DNA of 23,164 nt from Priapulus caudatus (taxonomy: Eukaryota; Priapulida; Priapulimorpha; Priapulimorphida; Priapulidae), in assembly GCF_000485595.1 (NCBI RefSeq), contig NW_014578407.1:24807-47970 (forward strand), in the 5' to 3' direction. Shown here one piece after another: positions 20,761 to 23,164 of the stretch; position 1 is the first letter of the stretch, and each line of letters opens with the position of its first letter. The translations under genes and the position numbers were made by a program. A model generated the notes under the pieces. It had not been told where the DNA came from. It saw only the letters and a program-made list of their open reading frames with translations, and made no database searches.

Positions 20761-21492
20761 TCCTGCATCTGCGATTTCGGCTGGTTCGGTGGCCGCCTTA
20801 TATACCTAGCTGGCACGCGCGATTTCGTTCGCTTGTGCATCGCTACGTTTCACCTGCTTGCATGGCCCAAACCGGCCATGGCCTGGTACGCGGGTTGATC
20901 TGCATCATCTTATGCAACTCGTTTCTAAATTAAATATTCATCTTTCGACAACTTAGACTAGTTCATTCTATTCAATATCCCTCTATACTTTTGCTGACTA
21001 ATAATACCTAACGCGCAGATAATTAGTTATCCTATTTATCTTCGGTTTCATCGCTTTTTCATGCGTAAACACTCCTTGTTTTCCCCGCCATTAGCAGCAG
21101 CGATGATAGCATGATCCAAGCATGGCCGCGCCATGGACGTGCGTGGTTGACACTTATTTATTGTGCGCGATCTTATATTTTCATCCTCTATTTAGTAAAT
21201 TATATGGTATATTCCATCTATACTGTGAGTTCAATCTACCATCTTGATCTAGTCTACTGCCTCCTGTGAGTTACACACTCTGAAATCTCCACACGTATAA
21301 TTCCGTTTTCTTTATGAAATTATAATAATTATGTCGTGTTTATCTAGTAGAGGTGTCCTCATTCTATTAACCATGGTAAGCTTTTAAATATGATAAGCTT
21401 AAATGTCGTTGGTTAAGAACCACATTTCTCTAAAAGTATCATATCGGTGCCGTCACGTGGAAATCAGTCCTATAAGGTACGGACAGTCAGTT

Positions 21493-22019
21493 AGCCCACT
21501 AGGTTGGCCGTACGTATGTATATATTTGGTATTGTGTTGAGTAAGTAATAAAAACAAGTGAAAACAACTAATCTGCGATTTACGGTTCTACGCGTGCTAT
21601 TCGCTGCTGCTGCTAACTTCTCTACCATTTGCTGAACGAAACACGCTGCCACCTTCTACGCTGTCGATCTACGAGAACCTTGAAGTCTCAACATTTCGCA
21701 GTAAAATAAATTTGGTGAGGATACGGGGCTAAACGCGGCATTATCCAGCGAGCTTTCCCCCCAGATAGGCTAATAGGAGTACAACAATTTGGTGGAGGAT
21801 TGCGGAAATAGTTGAAGATCTCCGTGTAAATCTGTTAGCGTCGACAGCGTAGAAGGTAGCCAGCGTTGTTTGTCCGCAAATCGCTAGCGCAGGTTAGCAG
21901 CAGCAGCGTAGATAGCAGAGGTAGACGCCGTAGTCGCAGATTAGTTGTTTCACTTGCCGATTTTATTACTACTCAACACATACCAAATATATACATACGT
22001 ACGGAAACCTTAAGGTGGG
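21493..22019. repeat. Foldback element, copy 2
   Basis: The left arm (about 21493-21700) and the right arm (about 21802-22019) are imperfect reverse complements, with the same landmarks as copy 1: gttgagtaagtaataaaaac / tgttgagtagtaataaaatc (minus reading), aactaatctgcga, gctgctgct/agcagcagc, and a small hairpin in the loop. It is retained in both copies, so it predates the duplication. Confidence 0.85.
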
Positions 22020-22669
22020 TGGACCCACTAGCGTCCGTCGCTCACATTGAATCTCTCTACATTCCATGGGTAGGTAACCCCTCCTGGGTAGGCACCTCCG
22101 TAACTCGCTTTCTAACTCTGTAACTCTGTTTTTTCGGCTCGTGTCTCCCGCAGCCTTCTACTATTTAGTGACATAATCATAGCGCAATTGTCTGTAATCA
22201 TTTAGCGGTGCGCGGTGGGGCTACGTCAATATATATATATATACGCAGCAGTTACGTCCCATGTTATTTACCAAACCAAAACAATAAACTAGCAGGTTAG
22301 AAATATAGCACGCAAGCCCTAATTAGCCGCAGTCCTAAATACAACACTTTCACTAAAATGGATTCACTAGAAGGAAGTTCATTGCTTGTTAACCGGGAGC
22401 CCTGACATTATTGCGTTGCTACCATAATGACTAGTTAAGAGATTTTTTTTTGAAATTCAGTTTAGAATTTCCGCAAAAGCTGAAAGGATTATTACACGAG
22501 TTCCGCTTCCACGCATGCTTGCATGGTTACATTAAAGCAAAGTCGCACCTACCTGCTTTAATTTACTGTCGTAACCATCGTGGAATACTTAAATTAATTT
22601 CATGCCACCAAGATTCAGGTTTATGATACGCCGTTTTCTATACGCGAAAAGATCTATTGTATGGGGTTG

Positions 22670-22974
22670 TAACCTGTGGTCCATGGACCTTCTTTGGAGT
22701 CCGGATGGGCTTCATTGGGGTCCGTGAACCCACATTTATCGCAATGTGGTCACGCTTTCCCAGTGTGATATTCTTCAAAGCTTTTTTCTTCGGAATGACT
22801 GCTTTGTTTAGTTGTATCAGACTTTTTAATAGAGCGAAACTGTGTTCTCTTGACTAGGCGGGAGTGATGGTTACTGAATATACAATCGCAATCTTATGCT
22901 TTATATTCACCAGTGGAGAGTTCTCTAATATAGATGAGGCTTGGTTCTTTAATAGGGTTTTTTTCCATGACTCA
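22670..22974. mobile_element. Cassette at the end of block B, copy 2 (different core)
   Basis: The left part (ccatggaccttctttggagt, ccggatgggcttcattgggg) and the right part (tccatgactcac) match copy 1, but the core 22733-22963 is a 231-base sequence unrelated to the 89-base core of copy 1. The core has no recognised gene. An open 66-codon frame (22657-22857) runs into it without any domain. Confidence 0.45.
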
Positions 22975-23100
22975 CAAAAAGATTACAGAACCCTGATTCA
23001 TTGTATATCAAACACTCCACCGATTTCAGTTTGATGTCACGTGAAGGTCGTGGAGGGTATCACTATACATGTCTCTCTAACCTTTAACAAACAAGACCCA

Positions 23101-23164
23101 ACATAATTGGGCACAAAGACTGGAGTTTTTGAGCACTCCTCACATCACCCTGCTCGTCCTCATA
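23101..23164. other. Window end, beyond block B similarity
   Basis: Similarity to copy 1 fades at about 23095-23115, and no (CA)n tract follows as it does after copy 1. Nothing else is recognised in the remaining bases. Confidence 0.5.

Larger units (their letters stand above)
17159..23100 (+). repeat. Block B, copy 2 (5.9-kb duplicated non-coding unit)
   Basis: Direct repeat of 5853-11783. All ordered sub-features recur. It differs by mostly small indels, by having one rather than three 60-bp units at its head, by a (TTC)n expansion at about 20449-20502, and by a different core in the terminal cassette. The intervals 17301-18085, 18141-19473, 19835-20309, 20761-21492 and 22020-22669 hold nothing beyond what is described for copy 1. 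Frames such as minus 17900-18313 (137 codons) are not kept in copy 1. Confidence 0.85.

Overview
This is eukaryotic, almost certainly metazoan, non-coding DNA. It is dense in microsatellites, minisatellites, inverted repeats and degraded transposon-like GC-rich patches. I find no convincing protein-coding gene, tRNA, rRNA or CRISPR array on either strand. Long frames exist only inside (CA)n/(TG)n tracts or in stretches where no frame is kept between the two copies of the same sequence. The motifs ending in runs of C or G (for example cagtggcgtattcagca and caggcctgtacccagg) resemble termini of non-autonomous DNA transposons common in invertebrate genomes. The species cannot be named from the sequence.

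The dominant structure is a direct duplication with a period of about 11.2 kb. Block A (2419-4628) recurs at 13677-15820, and block B (about 5853-11783) recurs at about 17159-23100, in the same order and orientation. The stretches between them do not match: V1 (4629-5852) versus V2 (15821-17158), and X1 (1-2418) versus X2 (11784-13676). A small cassette inside the 3' part of B also differs (11580-11668 versus 22733-22963). The layout is therefore X1-A1-V1-B1-X2-A2-V2-B2, with conserved blocks alternating with unrelated fillers.

Within A and B the copies differ mainly by one- and two-base insertions and deletions and only rarely by substitutions. That is the signature of unpolished long-read sequence rather than of evolutionary divergence, so reading frames are unreliable and the true copies may be nearly identical. 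A tandem segmental duplication, a false haplotype duplication, or dispersed large repeats could all give this picture.

Block B is a non-coding unit with ordered parts: a 60-bp tandem repeat, a twin CACGTG palindrome just upstream of a TATA box, an AATAAA plus GT-rich element about 0.8 kb downstream (an LTR-like arrangement), a (CA)n tract mixed with CG runs, a short hairpin, a polypyrimidine minisatellite with a recurring cctagccctgaaaaataacgc core, a foldback element of about 550 bp with arms of about 210-235 bp, and a small inverted-repeat-bounded cassette. Block A is a patchwork of degraded transposon-end-like motifs. X2 adds a second large (CA)n cluster, a 144-bp inverted-repeat element with an AT core, and a (TA)n(TG)n tract.
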